Assembly (NCBI RefSeq): GCF_005885605.1
Contig: NZ_SZVP01000016.1
Coordinates: 28,426 to 92,425 of the forward strand
Source of the DNA: Colwellia ponticola
Lineage (GTDB): Bacteria; Pseudomonadota; Gammaproteobacteria; Enterobacterales; Alteromonadaceae
DNA: 64,000 nt
Direction of reading: 5' to 3'
Made by a program: the position numbers and the translations under genes. The notes under the pieces are model-generated. The model saw nothing but the letters and a program-made list of their open reading frames with translations, had not been told where the DNA came from and searched no databases. Positions 8,894 to 18,676 of this stretch are shown here, one piece after another. The first letter of the stretch is position 1. Each line of letters opens with the position of its first letter.

Positions 8894-10048
8894 ATGACAA
8901 ATTTACACGTAACAAGTTCTTCACCAATGAGTTCATCGACAATGGACAGCTCTGTAATGAATAGCAACAATATAGACAAAACTGATATAAAAAATATTTT
9001 ACCCGCCTTAGTAGACGGTATTGATTTAAAGCAGGCACAAAGTCATGATTTTTTTCAGCAAGTACTGCAAGGTAATATAGCGCCAGCGTTAATGGCTAGT
9101 GTATTAACAGCACTTAAAATAAAAGGTGAAACACCGGAAGAAATTGCTGGTGCTGCCATCGCTATTCGAGCGGCCGCTACGCCATTTCCTCAATACGGCA
9201 ATGATGAAGATGCACCAGGCGAGATTATTGCTGATTGTGTAGGTACTGGTGGTGATGGTGCTAATACGATTAATATTTCAACAACAGCGGCTATTCTTGC
9301 TGCAGCTTGTGGCTTAAAAATGGCAAAACACGGTAACCGAAGTGTTTCAAGCATGTCTGGCTCTGCTGATTTACTTGAGGCATTAGGTGTTAACTTATCG
9401 ATGTCACCTGAGACAGCAAAAGATTGTTTAACGCAAACTAATTTATGCTTTTTATATGCGCCTGCTTATCACTCTGGCTTTAAACACGCAGCGCCTGTAA
9501 GAAAGGCGATGGGCATTCGCACACTATTTAATATTTTAGGACCGCTAGTTAACCCTGCAAAACCGTCGATTATGTTATTGGGCGTGTACACACCTGAGTT
9601 ATTAACCCCCATCGCTCAAGCATTACAACTTACGGGTGTTAAACGTGCTTTTGTCGTTCATGGTAGTGGTCTTGATGAAATTGCCTTACATGGTAAGACC
9701 CAAGTCGTTGAAATTAAGGATGGTCTGTTAATTGAGCGAACTATTGTTCCACAAGACTTTGGCTTAGACAGCTATTCTCTTAATGATATTAAAGGCGGTA
9801 CGCCCAGTGAAAATGCCAATATCATTAAAGACATCTTATCAGGTCAAGGAAAAGAGGCACACAACGCTGCTGTTATCATTAACTGCGCCGCATTACTTTA
9901 TTTACATGATAAGGCTGACTCACTGGCTCAAGCTGCGCAACAAGCTGCTAAAGTGCTCGCTTCAGGTAAAGCCATGGTGACATTATCGTCATTAGTAGCA
10001 CTTTCAAATGAAAATCCTAATACGACAACATACGACAATAAAGGTTGA
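8894..10048 (+). CDS. trpD: Anthranilate phosphoribosyltransferase
   Basis: A 384-residue enzyme that joins anthranilate to PRPP. The PRPP and anthranilate motifs are GTGGDGANTINISTTAA, KHGNRSVSS, the HAAPVRKAMGIRT segment and GPLVNPAKP. The frame is open from 8870, but the ATG at 8894 is preferred. It has a GGGGAG ribosome site right before it and follows the trpG stop by 1 base. The first 30 residues are Ser/Met-rich and lie outside the conserved fold. This is the third protein in the operon with a low-complexity end. The frame ends just before trpCF. Confidence 0.95.
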   Translation: MTNLHVTSSSPMSSSTMDSSVMNSNNIDKTDIKNILPALVDGIDLKQAQSHDFFQQVLQGNIAPALMASVLTALKIKGETPEEIAGAAIAIRAAATPFPQYGNDEDAPGEIIADCVGTGGDGANTINISTTAAILAAACGLKMAKHGNRSVSSMSGSADLLEALGVNLSMSPETAKDCLTQTNLCFLYAPAYHSGFKHAAPVRKAMGIRTLFNILGPLVNPAKPSIMLLGVYTPELLTPIAQALQLTGVKRAFVVHGSGLDEIALHGKTQVVEIKDGLLIERTIVPQDFGLDSYSLNDIKGGTPSENANIIKDILSGQGKEAHNAAVIINCAALLYLHDKADSLAQAAQQAAKVLASGKAMVTLSSLVALSNENPNTTTYDNKG

Positions 10049-10056
10049 AAAATAAT

Positions 10057-11538
10057 ATGCACTCAACTATGAATACTTCAACGATAAGTACATCAACGCT
10101 AACTACTTCGGCAACTAACGCTGAAAAGAATATTTTAGAGCAAATTGTTGATGATAAGCGCATTGAAATCGCCGCATTAAAGATAGCTAAACCTTTAACA
10201 AGCTTTATTGATGACTTAGTCCCTACCACGAAAGATATGTATGCTGCTTTAACCAAAACAGCGGATAAACCTTATGCTGGTTTCATTCTTGAATGTAAAA
10301 AAGCATCGCCGTCTAAAGGTTTAATTCGCGCTGATTTTGATGTCAAAGCCATCTGTCAAACCTATGATAAATACGCCGCGGCTATCTCAGTGCTAACCGA
10401 TAAAAAATATTTCCAAGGTGATTTTGACTATTTAAAAACCGTGACTCAGTCAGTAAAGTGCCCGGTACTCAATAAAGACTTCTTTGTTGACAGCTATCAA
10501 GTTTACTTGGCCAGACATTATGGCGCTGATGCGGTTTTACTTATGCTGAGTGTGTTGTCCGATGAAGAATATATTGAGTTATCGGCTGTGGCCAAGCGAT
10601 ATAATTTAGCTGTTTTAACCGAAATATCTACCGAAGAAGAGCGTGACCGAGCTATTAGGCTCAACGCCAAAATGATTGGTATCAACAATAGAAACTTACG
10701 TGATCTTAGTACTGATATAGCACGTACCTTTGACTACGCACCGACATTACCTGACGATACCATTATTATTTCTGAATCGGGCATTACCACCAATGCTCAA
10801 GTACGAGAATTAGCGCCAGCAGTAGATGGATTTTTAGTGGGCAGTTCGTTGATGGATCCGCAAAACAATCGGTATCAAGATATTGATTTAGCCTGTCGAA
10901 AACTCATTTATGGTAATAATAAGGTCTGTGGTTTAACGGATAAAAAATATGCTAGTGCTGCCGCTGATGCTGGCGCACGCTTTGGTGGTCTTATTTTTGC
11001 TGAGAAGTCACCACGTTATGTTACTAAAGCACAAGCAGCAGACATTATTAAAGCAACACCAAAATTAGAGTACGTGGGTGTTTTTGTTAACCATGATCGC
11101 GCGACAATCATCGATTTAGTAAAGAGCCTTAACTTAAGCGCTGTTCAGCTTCATGGTAGTGAGGATAGCCAGTATATTGAAGCGTTAACCGCTGAACTTA
11201 GCGCTAACAATTGTAATTTTTGCCAAGTATGGCATGCCAGCCCTGTAATACAAAGCGCTCCCTTGCTTGCTGCCAATGTCAGTCACCATGTACTTGACGG
11301 ACAAAGCCCTGGCAGTGGTAAAGCATTTGACTGGCAAATATTAGCGTTAAGCGAGCAAAACTTATCAACTAGCTTTTTAGCCGGTGGCTTAAACAATGAC
11401 AATATTGCCCAAGCGCTCATACAGTTAACTCATCTAGATTTATTTGGCTTAGACCTAAATTCAGGTGTAGAAGATAGCCCTGGCATTAAATCAAGTGAAA
11501 AGTTAACACAAATATTTTCGAAAATTAGGAATTATTAA
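10057..11538 (+). CDS. trpC: Bifunctional indole-3-glycerol phosphate synthase / phosphoribosylanthranilate isomerase
   Basis: A 493-residue TrpC-TrpF fusion catalysing two successive steps to indole-3-glycerol phosphate. The TrpC half (about 30-285) has [40 protein letters not shown] and [11 protein letters not shown]. The TrpF half (about 290-493) begins [10 protein letters not shown], with the Cys expected as general base, and contains [19 protein letters not shown] and a C-terminal [14 protein letters not shown]. The fused form is usual for gammaproteobacteria. A TTG at 10045 would also be in frame, but the ATG at 10057 with AAAGG upstream is more likely. The Thr/Ser-rich first 25 residues are not conserved. 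trpB follows 1 base after the stop. Confidence 0.95.
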   Translation: MHSTMNTSTISTSTLTTSATNAEKNILEQIVDDKRIEIAALKIAKPLTSFIDDLVPTTKDMYAALTKTADKPYAGFILECKKASPSKGLIRADFDVKAICQTYDKYAAAISVLTDKKYFQGDFDYLKTVTQSVKCPVLNKDFFVDSYQVYLARHYGADAVLLMLSVLSDEEYIELSAVAKRYNLAVLTEISTEEERDRAIRLNAKMIGINNRNLRDLSTDIARTFDYAPTLPDDTIIISESGITTNAQVRELAPAVDGFLVGSSLMDPQNNRYQDIDLACRKLIYGNNKVCGLTDKKYASAAADAGARFGGLIFAEKSPRYVTKAQAADIIKATPKLEYVGVFVNHDRATIIDLVKSLNLSAVQLHGSEDSQYIEALTAELSANNCNFCQVWHASPVIQSAPLLAANVSHHVLDGQSPGSGKAFDWQILALSEQNLSTSFLAGGLNNDNIAQALIQLTHLDLFGLDLNSGVEDSPGIKSSEKLTQIFSKIRNY

Positions 11539-11539
11539 C

Positions 11540-12817
11540 ATGTCTGATACAAAACAGAACACTTCTCAAGAGAGCATACAAGTGAATAACTCAACTAAAC
11601 AACGCTTACCCGCCTATTTTGGTGAGTTTGGTGGTATGTATGTTGGTGAATTATTAGTACCTGCACTAGAGCAATTAGAGCAAGCTTTTATCGAATCTCA
11701 AACCGATGAAGCTTTTTTAACGGAGTTCAATAATTTATTAACAAACTATGCTGGTCGACCAACACCATTAACCCTGTGTCGTAATATTGTTAAAAACCCT
11801 CTCGCTAAAATTTATTTAAAACGTGAAGATTTATTACACGGTGGCGCCCACAAAACTAACCAAGTATTAGGTCAAGCCTTGCTCGCTAAACGCATGGGTA
11901 AGACTGAAATTATTGCTGAAACAGGCGCTGGTCAGCACGGCGTAGCAACTGCCATAGCGTGTTCATTACTAGGTTTGAAATGTAAAGTTTACATGGGCGC
12001 AGTGGATTGTGCGCGACAACAGCCGAATGTTTTTCGTATGAAGTTAATGGGCGCAGAAGTTATTCCTGTCACTGCGGGCTCAGGCACACTAAAAGACGCC
12101 GTCAATGAAGCGCTACGAGACTGGTCTGCTAATTATGAAAAAGCACATTACTTACTCGGTACTGCTGCCGGGCCTCACCCTTTTCCAACTATCGTACGTG
12201 AATTTCAAAAAATGATTGGTGAAGAAGCTAAAGCACAGCTTTATAAAGAAGAAGGTCGCTTACCTGATTACGTTATTGCCTGTGTTGGTGGTGGTTCAAA
12301 TGCTATTGGTATGTTCAACGACTTCATTAAAGAAGAAGGCGTAAAGCTTATTGGCGTTGAAGCGGGTGGTAAAGGTATTGATACTAGCCAACACGGCGCT
12401 ACGCTTGTAGCAGGCACCAAGGGCATGCTACATGGTAACTACACCTATATTATGCAAGATAAATCGGGGCAAATTGAAGAGTCTTATTCTGTTTCAGCGG
12501 GTCTTGATTACCCTGCTGTTGGTCCGCAACATGCCTTTTTAAAAGATACTAACCGCGCACAATATGTGCCCATTAATGACGATGAAGCTTTAGCAGCATT
12601 TCAAGCATTAGCCTTAAATGAAGGTATAATCCCTGCGCTTGAGTCATCACACGCGCTTGCTCAAGCACTAAAAATGGCCGAATCTGCTACCCAAGAAACT
12701 ATTTATTTAGTCAACCTTTCTGGTCGTGGTGATAAAGATTTAGCCCATGTACACGCTATTCTTTCCCCAGAAGACGCCTTATCAACTAACAACGTTAAAC
12801 ACAGAGGAGAGGCATAA
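11540..12817 (+). CDS. trpB: Tryptophan synthase beta subunit
   Basis: A 425-residue PLP enzyme that condenses indole with serine. The conserved core begins at [14 protein letters not shown] near residue 23. The PLP-binding lysine is in HGGAHKTNQ, the phosphate loop is [10 protein letters not shown], and [12 protein letters not shown] and the C-terminal LSGRGDKDL are present. The N-terminal 20 residues are a Gln/Ser/Asn-rich extension. TAGGA precedes the start. Its stop overlaps the trpA start by one base (TAATG), which supports coupled synthesis of the alpha2-beta2 complex. Confidence 0.97.
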   Translation: MSDTKQNTSQESIQVNNSTKQRLPAYFGEFGGMYVGELLVPALEQLEQAFIESQTDEAFLTEFNNLLTNYAGRPTPLTLCRNIVKNPLAKIYLKREDLLHGGAHKTNQVLGQALLAKRMGKTEIIAETGAGQHGVATAIACSLLGLKCKVYMGAVDCARQQPNVFRMKLMGAEVIPVTAGSGTLKDAVNEALRDWSANYEKAHYLLGTAAGPHPFPTIVREFQKMIGEEAKAQLYKEEGRLPDYVIACVGGGSNAIGMFNDFIKEEGVKLIGVEAGGKGIDTSQHGATLVAGTKGMLHGNYTYIMQDKSGQIEESYSVSAGLDYPAVGPQHAFLKDTNRAQYVPINDDEALAAFQALALNEGIIPALESSHALAQALKMAESATQETIYLVNLSGRGDKDLAHVHAILSPEDALSTNNVKHRGEA

Positions 12818-13665
12818 TGTCAAACTCAACTATTGCACAAGCAGGTGCGCGTTATCAAACATCTTTCGCTGCTTTAACAGCAAAAAATGAAGGGGCTTTT
12901 ATCCCTTTTGTCATGATAGGCGATCCTAATGCTGAGCAATCATTTGCCGTAATAAAAAGTTTAATTGATGCCGGCGCAGATGCATTAGAGTTAGGCATTC
13001 CTTTTTCTGATCCCAGTGCTGATGGCTTAACTATTCAACATGCCGCGCTACGCGCTTTAAAAGCTGGCGTTAACACCGATACTTGTGTTGATATATTACA
13101 GCAAGTGCGCGCCTATGCCCCGCACATCCCCATTGGTTTATTACTTTATGGCAACTTAGTTTTTGCTCGTGGTATTGATACTTTTTATCAAAATATGAGT
13201 GACGCTGGCGTCGACTCGGTTCTAATAGCCGATATCCCTTTAAGAGAAAGTGAGCCCTTTCGTCAAGCGGCATTAAAATACGGCATTGCCCCTATTTTTA
13301 TTGCGCCACCTAATGCCAGTGATGAAACATTACGTAGCGTAGCGTCATATTCTCGTGGCTATACTTATGTATTAAGTCGCACCGGCGTAACCGGCGTAGA
13401 TAGTGCTAAAAGTCCACAAGACACAGTGGCTAACACGGCAAATACCTTAATTGAACGTTTAACACAATATCATGCCGCACCACCCGTTTTAGGCTTTGGT
13501 ATTTCAACACCACAGCAAGTGAAAGATGCACTTAACGCTGGTGCATTAGGGGCCATTAGTGGCTCTGCTGTTGTTAAAATTATTGAAGATAACCTAGCTG
13601 ACCATAATAAAATGCTCAGCGACTTAACCTGCTTTGTTGGTGAGATGAAAGCGGCAACCAAATAA
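12817..13665 (+). CDS. trpA: Tryptophan synthase alpha subunit
   Basis: A 282-residue TIM-barrel enzyme that splits indole-3-glycerol phosphate and passes indole to TrpB. Catalytic Glu and Asp lie in [14 protein letters not shown] near residues 50-62. [22 protein letters not shown] and the phosphate-binding GFGIST and GAISGSAVV segments are all present. It is the last gene of the operon and starts on the last base of the trpB stop with GGAGAG upstream. A hairpin terminator follows 30 bases after its stop. Confidence 0.97.
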   Translation: MSNSTIAQAGARYQTSFAALTAKNEGAFIPFVMIGDPNAEQSFAVIKSLIDAGADALELGIPFSDPSADGLTIQHAALRALKAGVNTDTCVDILQQVRAYAPHIPIGLLLYGNLVFARGIDTFYQNMSDAGVDSVLIADIPLRESEPFRQAALKYGIAPIFIAPPNASDETLRSVASYSRGYTYVLSRTGVTGVDSAKSPQDTVANTANTLIERLTQYHAAPPVLGFGISTPQQVKDALNAGALGAISGSAVVKIIEDNLADHNKMLSDLTCFVGEMKAATK

Positions 13666-13695
13666 GGCGTGGTTTTATACTGACCATGAGTAAGC

Positions 13696-13726
13696 AAAAG
13701 GGGCAACTATACTGCTCCTTTTTTGT
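13696..13726 (+). terminator. Terminator of the trp operon
   Basis: AAAAGGGGCA (13696-13705), a 7-base loop and TGCTCCTTTTTT (13713-13724) form a stem (one G-U) followed by T residues, 30 bases after the trpA stop. Confidence 0.8.
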
Positions 13727-13767
13727 GAGCTTTTTATATTTTGAGCTCTGAAAATAAAGTGTCAGAT

Positions 13768-14408
13768 ATAAAAAATGCGACTCATTGAGTCGCATTTCTA
13801 TAACTAGCTTATACGGTGCATCCTGCACACATACTTAATGCTCTCATCTCTTCCCTGAACAACTATCCCTAGCATTTCCTTTATATCCGTTATGAGCCCA
13901 TTCATATGCTCACTTAATCCTTTTAGGTAACGATTAGCTTCCCTGTCTATCATCCATAATAGTGTATTCCTGACTTTGGTTTTCCTCACCAAGCCGCATC
14001 CCTGTTTATTATCCCTAGTGGCATCCTACCACTTAGCTTTATCCTTAAAGCCTCCTTGTTAAACCTTTTTTAAGTAATACCTTAATACTATTTAAAAATA
14101 AAACATCCTGCTTTAGGTTTTAGCGTCTAGCTGTTATTAAAGTACATATCCTTTTGCACTTTCTTCGATACCTTTACTCAGTACCTTATTTAGTACAAGT
14201 ATCCTTACCTGCCTCTTCCATGAATAGCATCCATACCTCAAGCTTTATACATCCACTGTAACTAACGCTTGCTAAGTTATTATTACCGTCCTCGGTAAAT
14301 CCTACTGTTACTAAATATCCTTTAAGTAACTATTATGTCCTTATGTGCACAAAAAAATATGCTGAAGCGTCCTGCCTCTTGTCTTCCTAACATTATTAAT
14401 AATACGCT
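13768..14408 (-). ncRNA. csrB: CsrB-like CsrA-sequestering small RNA
   Basis: No credible gene lies here. Read on the minus strand, the region holds about 27 GGA motifs, mostly AGGA, GGGA or GGAT, spaced 10-40 bases apart between 14387 and 13821. Several sit exactly in hairpin loops: GUGCA-GGA-UGCAC (13817-13829), AGUGG-UAGGAUG-CCACU (14017-14033), GCUUUA-AGGA-UAAAGC (14036-14051) and UACCG-AGGA-CGGUA (14284-14297). This is the signature of CsrB/RsmZ RNAs, which sequester the translational regulator CsrA. The RNA should end at the perfect terminator at 13771-13797. Its 5' end is estimated from the promoter-like boxes. At about 640 bases it is longer than the roughly 350-450 bases usual for CsrB. 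Confidence 0.85.
13771..13799 (-). terminator. Terminator of the CsrB-like RNA
   Basis: A perfect 12-bp stem (AAATGCGACTCA at 13773-13784 and its complement at 13786-13797) is followed on the minus strand by six T residues. It faces the trp terminator, so the two transcripts converge here. Confidence 0.88.
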
Positions 14409-14409
14409 A

Positions 14410-14441
14410 AATATCTCTTATAGGGTCTTGTTACCAGTCAA
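14410..14441 (-). promoter_or_regulatory. Probable promoter of the CsrB-like RNA
   Basis: On the minus strand, TTGACT (14441-14436) is a good -35 box. Downstream lie TATAAG (14422-14417) and GATATT (14415-14410), with spacers of 13 and 20 bases, so neither gives an ideal pair. Transcription should begin close to 14408, just before the first GGA motif. The exact start is uncertain. Confidence 0.4.
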
Positions 14442-14557
14442 AACAATAATGTAAATAGAATGTAACTTGGTGTTTTTTTTATTTGCTGTTATTAATCAAT
14501 AGGTTATTTTTATAATTCACATAACAAGCTTATAAATGCCAATATATCTCACAGCAA

Positions 14558-14575
14558 TGTAAGACATGTCTTACA
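14558..14575 (-). promoter_or_regulatory. GacA/UvrY-type upstream activating sequence for csrB
   Basis: TGTAAGACATGTCTTACA is a perfect 18-bp palindrome. It fits the known TGTAAG-N6-CTTACA site bound by the response regulators GacA and UvrY upstream of csrB/rsmZ genes. It is centred about 160 bases upstream of the estimated start of the CsrB-like RNA, close to the distance known for E. coli csrB. It lies just after the stop of the GGDEF-EAL gene. Confidence 0.85.
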
Positions 14576-14603
14576 AAAAAAATAGCATTTAGCTAGTTCT
14601 GCT

Positions 14604-17600
14604 TTATTGCCATGTTCTGGTTACCTCACTCATCTCATCAAACGCTAATTCAAAATCAACTAAAATAGCCTGTGTAGTGTGCAAATCCCCCTGTTGATAG
14701 TGTGACTTTATAGCATGGGCAATTGAATGAACTTTATGATGAACTTGTTCTAATCGTTCAATACCTTCCCTTGCAAAAAGTTGCTTTGTTTTTTCACGTG
14801 CTATCCAATTACCACAGTGACAATAATGACTATCAATAATAGGCCAATATGTAACACCATCAGATCCCTCTGATACTTTTTCAGTTAACTTGTCTTTCCA
14901 TTGTCGACTCAATATTTTAAATATGGCTAAACTATTTTCTTTATTACTACGAGACTTATTGCCACAAAGTAGCCAGTCTTGGTTAGCAATATAGTGTCGT
15001 AACCAGTAACTAAACTCACTAGCAGGCATAGGCGGCGCAACCTCATAGCCTTGCGCTTGTTCGCAGCCCATCATTAATAACATTAAACCATGATTTTTAC
15101 TTTCAACACCTTCAGCAATCACATTACGGCTAAATGATTGAGTTAAGGCAATAACGCCCTCAATAATTGAGTAATCACTGGGATCATCGAGCATATCCCG
15201 AACAAAGCTTCGATCAATTTTAATGGTATCAACGGGTAAACTTCTCAAGTGAGTCAACGATGAGTAGCCAGTACCAAAGTCATCTAAGGCAAAGCTGACG
15301 CCCAAACGCTGTTGGCAGGTTTTAATAATGTCAGTAATAATAGAAATATCGCCTAAAGTCGAGCTTTCCAATATCTCTAATTGTAAGTATTGACTATCAA
15401 TAGTGGGATATTTAGTTAAATTATTTTTAAGTACGTCAAAAAACATAGGTGACAATAAATGGTTTGATGAAATATTAATACTCATTTGAATAAGGATATT
15501 ATGCTGCTGCCACTGAGTAAGTTGCTGTAGTGCTTCATTTATAACCCATTCACCAAGCTTGTTTTCTAATGGTGTATCATCAATAAAGGGTAAAAAGTCG
15601 AGTGGTTGAATCAGCCCTTTATCAGGGTGAAGCCAACGTATTAAGGCTTCAACGCCAAAAACATCACCGGTAGTCATATTAACTTTGGGCTGATAATACA
15701 GCTCAAACTCATTATTAGCTAACGCCTGTTCAATTTCTTCAAGTTGGCTATTTTTTTGAATAATAAGTTGGTCATAATCAGGATTATAAAGCTGAGTACG
15801 ATGTTTACCTGCCAATTTAGATTGATACATAGCATGGTCAGCATGACGCAATAAAGTGTCAATATCGCTGTTATCAGAAGGATATAAAGTGACGCCACTA
15901 GAAGCGGTAATATTATGTTGAACACCATCAATATCATAAGGTTGTGCTAGTGATTGGTGAATACGATCCATAGTCACTTCATATTGTGATGCTGATTTTA
16001 GATCATTAAGTAATATGGCAAACTCGTCGCCACCTTGACGTGAAACGGTATCCTCTTCCCTAATGCACTCGGTAATTCGCTTTGCAACTTCAATTAACAA
16101 ACGGTCACCAACATCATGACCATAGTTATCATTGACGGGTTTAAAATCATCTAGATCTAAAAAACAAATAGCGAGTTGATGACCCGTACGTATACTATGA
16201 GCAATAGCATGGTGAAAACGGTCAACAAATAATGCACGGTTAGGTAGTTTAGTCAATACGTCATAATGAGCCATTAATTTGAGTTGCTCTTGCTGACGTT
16301 TTAAATCGGTAATGTCAGAAAAAAGGCAAATATAATGCGTTACTTTACCCTCATCGTTTTTTAATGATGAGATAGAAAGCAGCTCGGCATAAAGATCGCC
16401 TTGCTTTGATTTGTTCCATACTTGACCTTGCCAATGACCTTGCTCCGTAACCGCTTGCCACATTGCTTGATAAAAGTTAGCACTGTGCTTACCTGATCTT
16501 AAAACGTGTGGTGTTTTACCAATCATCTCCTCACGGTTATAACCGGTTATATCACTAAAAGCTGGATTAACATCAACGATAACCTGTTCTTCGTTAGTGA
16601 TCATAATAGCCTCATGAGTATTATTAAAGACCCTAGATGACAGCTGTAGTTTTTCTTCGGCCAACTTTCGTTGATTGATTTCTATTCTAAGCGCTGTAGT
16701 TGCTTCACTTATTTTCTCTTTAAGCTTACGAGGTCTATCCATAAGAGAATAACAAAGCAGCGCGGCTATTAGACTACTAGGTAGAGTTAACCCCCAATAC
16801 CAAGATGAGTGAAAAAATCCCGCGATATGATTACTTTTTTTTTCAGTAACCGCTATTTGCCATTGTGCATTAGGTAATCGTATAGTGCTTTTTGCGATAG
16901 GATTTTCAAAAACTGCTGCCTCACCAAAAAAAACATCTCCTTGTGCGCCTAAACCATCCTTACCTCGTATAGCTAGGTTAAAATCTTTCATTAAATTAAC
17001 AACTAATGTATCTTCTAATAAGGATTTAATATCAATTAATACCGTAGCAAATCCCCAAAAATTTGCTTGTTGGTCATTAATCCCAGGAAAAAAAATAGGT
17101 CGCCTTGCCGTAATAGCCTGCCCTCCCTGGATCAAATCCATTGGTCCTATAATAAGATAGCTATTATCTTGAATAGCTTTTAAAGCCAATTGACGACGTC
17201 TAGGATCGGTAAGTAAATTGTGTCCTATGACTTGTTTATTAAATTCAACATCCGTGACATAAGTCACAATACCGTCTGGAGCTAGTTGAAGGCTGACAAT
17301 ACCTGTTAAATCATTTAAAAGTAATGAAGTGAAATTATTAAAGTCTTCAACTGAAAATGTTTTATGGGTGTAAACAAAAGCACGTAAACTACTTGTTAAG
17401 TTTAAGCGAACTTCCATTGAAGAAGAGATAACACCGGCAATATCGTTAATTCTTTTTTCTGCCGTAGTGCTACGTGATTGTAAAGCAGACTTTAATTCAA
17501 CGTGATAGAGCCAAAAAGCCACAAAAAAAATCAATGAGAAACAGCATAAAGCGCTAATTAATGGCAGAGCATGTAAACCAAAAAAGCGCTTTTGCTTTTT

Positions 17601-17651
17601 GCTTTTACACTGGTTAACTGCATTGTTATTTTTTTTAGCTTGCATATTCAT
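14604..17651 (-). CDS. Membrane CHASE-PAS-GGDEF-EAL protein with C-terminal CZB-like domain
   Basis: A 1015-residue cyclic-di-GMP enzyme. Transmembrane segments near residues 25-50 and 280-305 flank a periplasmic CHASE-type sensor with LAPDGIVTYVTDVEFN and ARRPIF. A PAS domain (about 335-450) is followed by GGDEF with an intact RQGGDEF near residue 540 (diguanylate cyclase) and EAL with intact VEALIRW near residue 667 plus DDFGTGYSSL (phosphodiesterase). Both active sites look complete, so activity may be switched by the sensors. The tail holds SHYCHCGNWI and HHKVHSIAH, resembling the zinc-binding CZB domain. The csrB activating site lies just past its stop on the same strand. What it senses is unknown. 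Confidence 0.93.
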   Translation of the reverse strand: MNMQAKKNNNAVNQCKSKKQKRFFGLHALPLISALCCFSLIFFVAFWLYHVELKSALQSRSTTAEKRINDIAGVISSSMEVRLNLTSSLRAFVYTHKTFSVEDFNNFTSLLLNDLTGIVSLQLAPDGIVTYVTDVEFNKQVIGHNLLTDPRRRQLALKAIQDNSYLIIGPMDLIQGGQAITARRPIFFPGINDQQANFWGFATVLIDIKSLLEDTLVVNLMKDFNLAIRGKDGLGAQGDVFFGEAAVFENPIAKSTIRLPNAQWQIAVTEKKSNHIAGFFHSSWYWGLTLPSSLIAALLCYSLMDRPRKLKEKISEATTALRIEINQRKLAEEKLQLSSRVFNNTHEAIMITNEEQVIVDVNPAFSDITGYNREEMIGKTPHVLRSGKHSANFYQAMWQAVTEQGHWQGQVWNKSKQGDLYAELLSISSLKNDEGKVTHYICLFSDITDLKRQQEQLKLMAHYDVLTKLPNRALFVDRFHHAIAHSIRTGHQLAICFLDLDDFKPVNDNYGHDVGDRLLIEVAKRITECIREEDTVSRQGGDEFAILLNDLKSASQYEVTMDRIHQSLAQPYDIDGVQHNITASSGVTLYPSDNSDIDTLLRHADHAMYQSKLAGKHRTQLYNPDYDQLIIQKNSQLEEIEQALANNEFELYYQPKVNMTTGDVFGVEALIRWLHPDKGLIQPLDFLPFIDDTPLENKLGEWVINEALQQLTQWQQHNILIQMSINISSNHLLSPMFFDVLKNNLTKYPTIDSQYLQLEILESSTLGDISIITDIIKTCQQRLGVSFALDDFGTGYSSLTHLRSLPVDTIKIDRSFVRDMLDDPSDYSIIEGVIALTQSFSRNVIAEGVESKNHGLMLLMMGCEQAQGYEVAPPMPASEFSYWLRHYIANQDWLLCGNKSRSNKENSLAIFKILSRQWKDKLTEKVSEGSDGVTYWPIIDSHYCHCGNWIAREKTKQLFAREGIERLEQVHHKVHSIAHAIKSHYQQGDLHTTQAILVDFELAFDEMSEVTRTWQ

Positions 17652-18097
17652 CCTTAAGTAACTTAATAGTGAATATATTTTTTAATGGTTACCCTAAACA
17701 AGTGAATAGAGCATCAAAGATCCATTTATGCTTAATTTGTTACTATGAATAATTCCCCTCTAAAAAGCAAATTAGTCATTTAATAACATTGATGAGCGAT
17801 GTTAGTTACCGTAATGTTAACGCTATTTTTATGCTTAGCTTTAATTAATTTTATAAAGAAGCGTTAACTAAAGTTAATTAGTTTAGCTGGTTTAGCTGTA
17901 TTAACTATGTTGTCAGCATAGTTAATTTTAGCAGTAAAAGAGAAGCCGCGTTTTACCCTGAAAGGATTAATAGTGAACACAGCAACTAATGTAAAGTTGC
18001 TTTGCTAAAGTAGATGGGAATAAATACAATCGAGACTTATCTACTCAGTTATGACTTATTTATAGCCATTAAATGCATGCTAATTGTGGTAATGTTA
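17652..18097 (+). other. Intergenic region, no gene supported
   Basis: This 446-bp AT-rich gap separates the GGDEF-EAL gene from the DUF3192 lipoprotein gene. It contains a perfect 9-bp inverted repeat (TTAACTATG at 17901-17909 and CATAGTTAA at 17917-17925), which could be an operator or weak terminator. The part next to 17651 should hold the promoter of the cyclic-di-GMP gene. No convincing gene was seen. Confidence 0.6.
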
Positions 18098-18484
18098 TTA
18101 TTTTGAATAGTCCTCACCATTACCTGTTTCAGCTAATTTACCGTTAATAAACTGTAAAAACGTACACTCATCTTTAGTCGTTAAACCATCTTTATGTTTG
18201 CGTTGCGTTCGATAATATAAAACACGTATGGTGTTTTCTGCTTCAGCATACGTTTCAGAAAAATCAGCCACACCGAGTTGCTCTTGTGTATCGATAAAAG
18301 AAGTACCCAATTGTATTTGCGCTATTTTTTTACGATTTTTATAAGCTCTGTCTTCACTATCACTCACAAAGCCATTCTCTATGCCATCATCATTTATTTT
18401 AATAACACACCCAGATAATGTCATTGCTAATGGCGTTACAATCAGTAAAGCGATCATCGTCTTTTTAATCGTTAATTTTTTCAT
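18098..18484 (-). CDS. DUF3192 family lipoprotein
   Basis: A 128-residue predicted lipoprotein. The N-terminus (MKKLTIKKTMIALLIVTPLAMTLSGC in two parts: basic start, hydrophobic core) ends in the lipobox LSGC near residue 24. After the Cys comes VIKINDDG, so no Asp at +2, which fits outer-membrane sorting. The conserved domain has IAQIQLGTSF, RVLYYRTQRKHKDG and TTKDECTFLQFINGKL, as in DUF3192 proteins of marine gammaproteobacteria. Function is unknown. A TTG at 18490 is also in frame, but the ATG at 18484 has AAGGAAG upstream and is preferred. A paralogue is encoded at 25038-25433. Confidence 0.9.
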   Translation of the reverse strand: MKKLTIKKTMIALLIVTPLAMTLSGCVIKINDDGIENGFVSDSEDRAYKNRKKIAQIQLGTSFIDTQEQLGVADFSETYAEAENTIRVLYYRTQRKHKDGLTTKDECTFLQFINGKLAETGNGEDYSK

Positions 18485-18676
18485 GGTCAATCTTCCTTAG
18501 CTGTACAATGTAATTGTTATAAAAAGTAATCTTTTTCATAACAGCAAAAAACTAGCCATAATCATAAGTCATTGAAAAATAAACAACTTAAAAAGCAGAG
18601 AGAGGAATTACAAGACATCGTTAGTGATATTGGCTAAAATATAGTTAAATTAATTAACATTATAATAGTAACTAAA

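Noticed and set aside
13804..13992. 62-residue minus-strand open frame
   Set aside because: It lies inside the CsrB-like RNA. It has no ribosome site, and its frame is explained by the repeated GGA hairpins.
13821..14387. Regularly spaced short repeats that might suggest a CRISPR array
   Set aside because: Spacing is irregular (about 10-40 bases), the shared core is only GGA with a few flanking bases, and there are no cas genes. The CsrB interpretation fits better.
17973..18008. 11-codon frame starting GTGAACACAGCAA, with AAAGGA upstream, resembling the start of the first trp leader
   Set aside because: The match covers only about 16 bases, it has no Trp codons, and no gene follows on that strand. 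Chance similarity is the simplest explanation.
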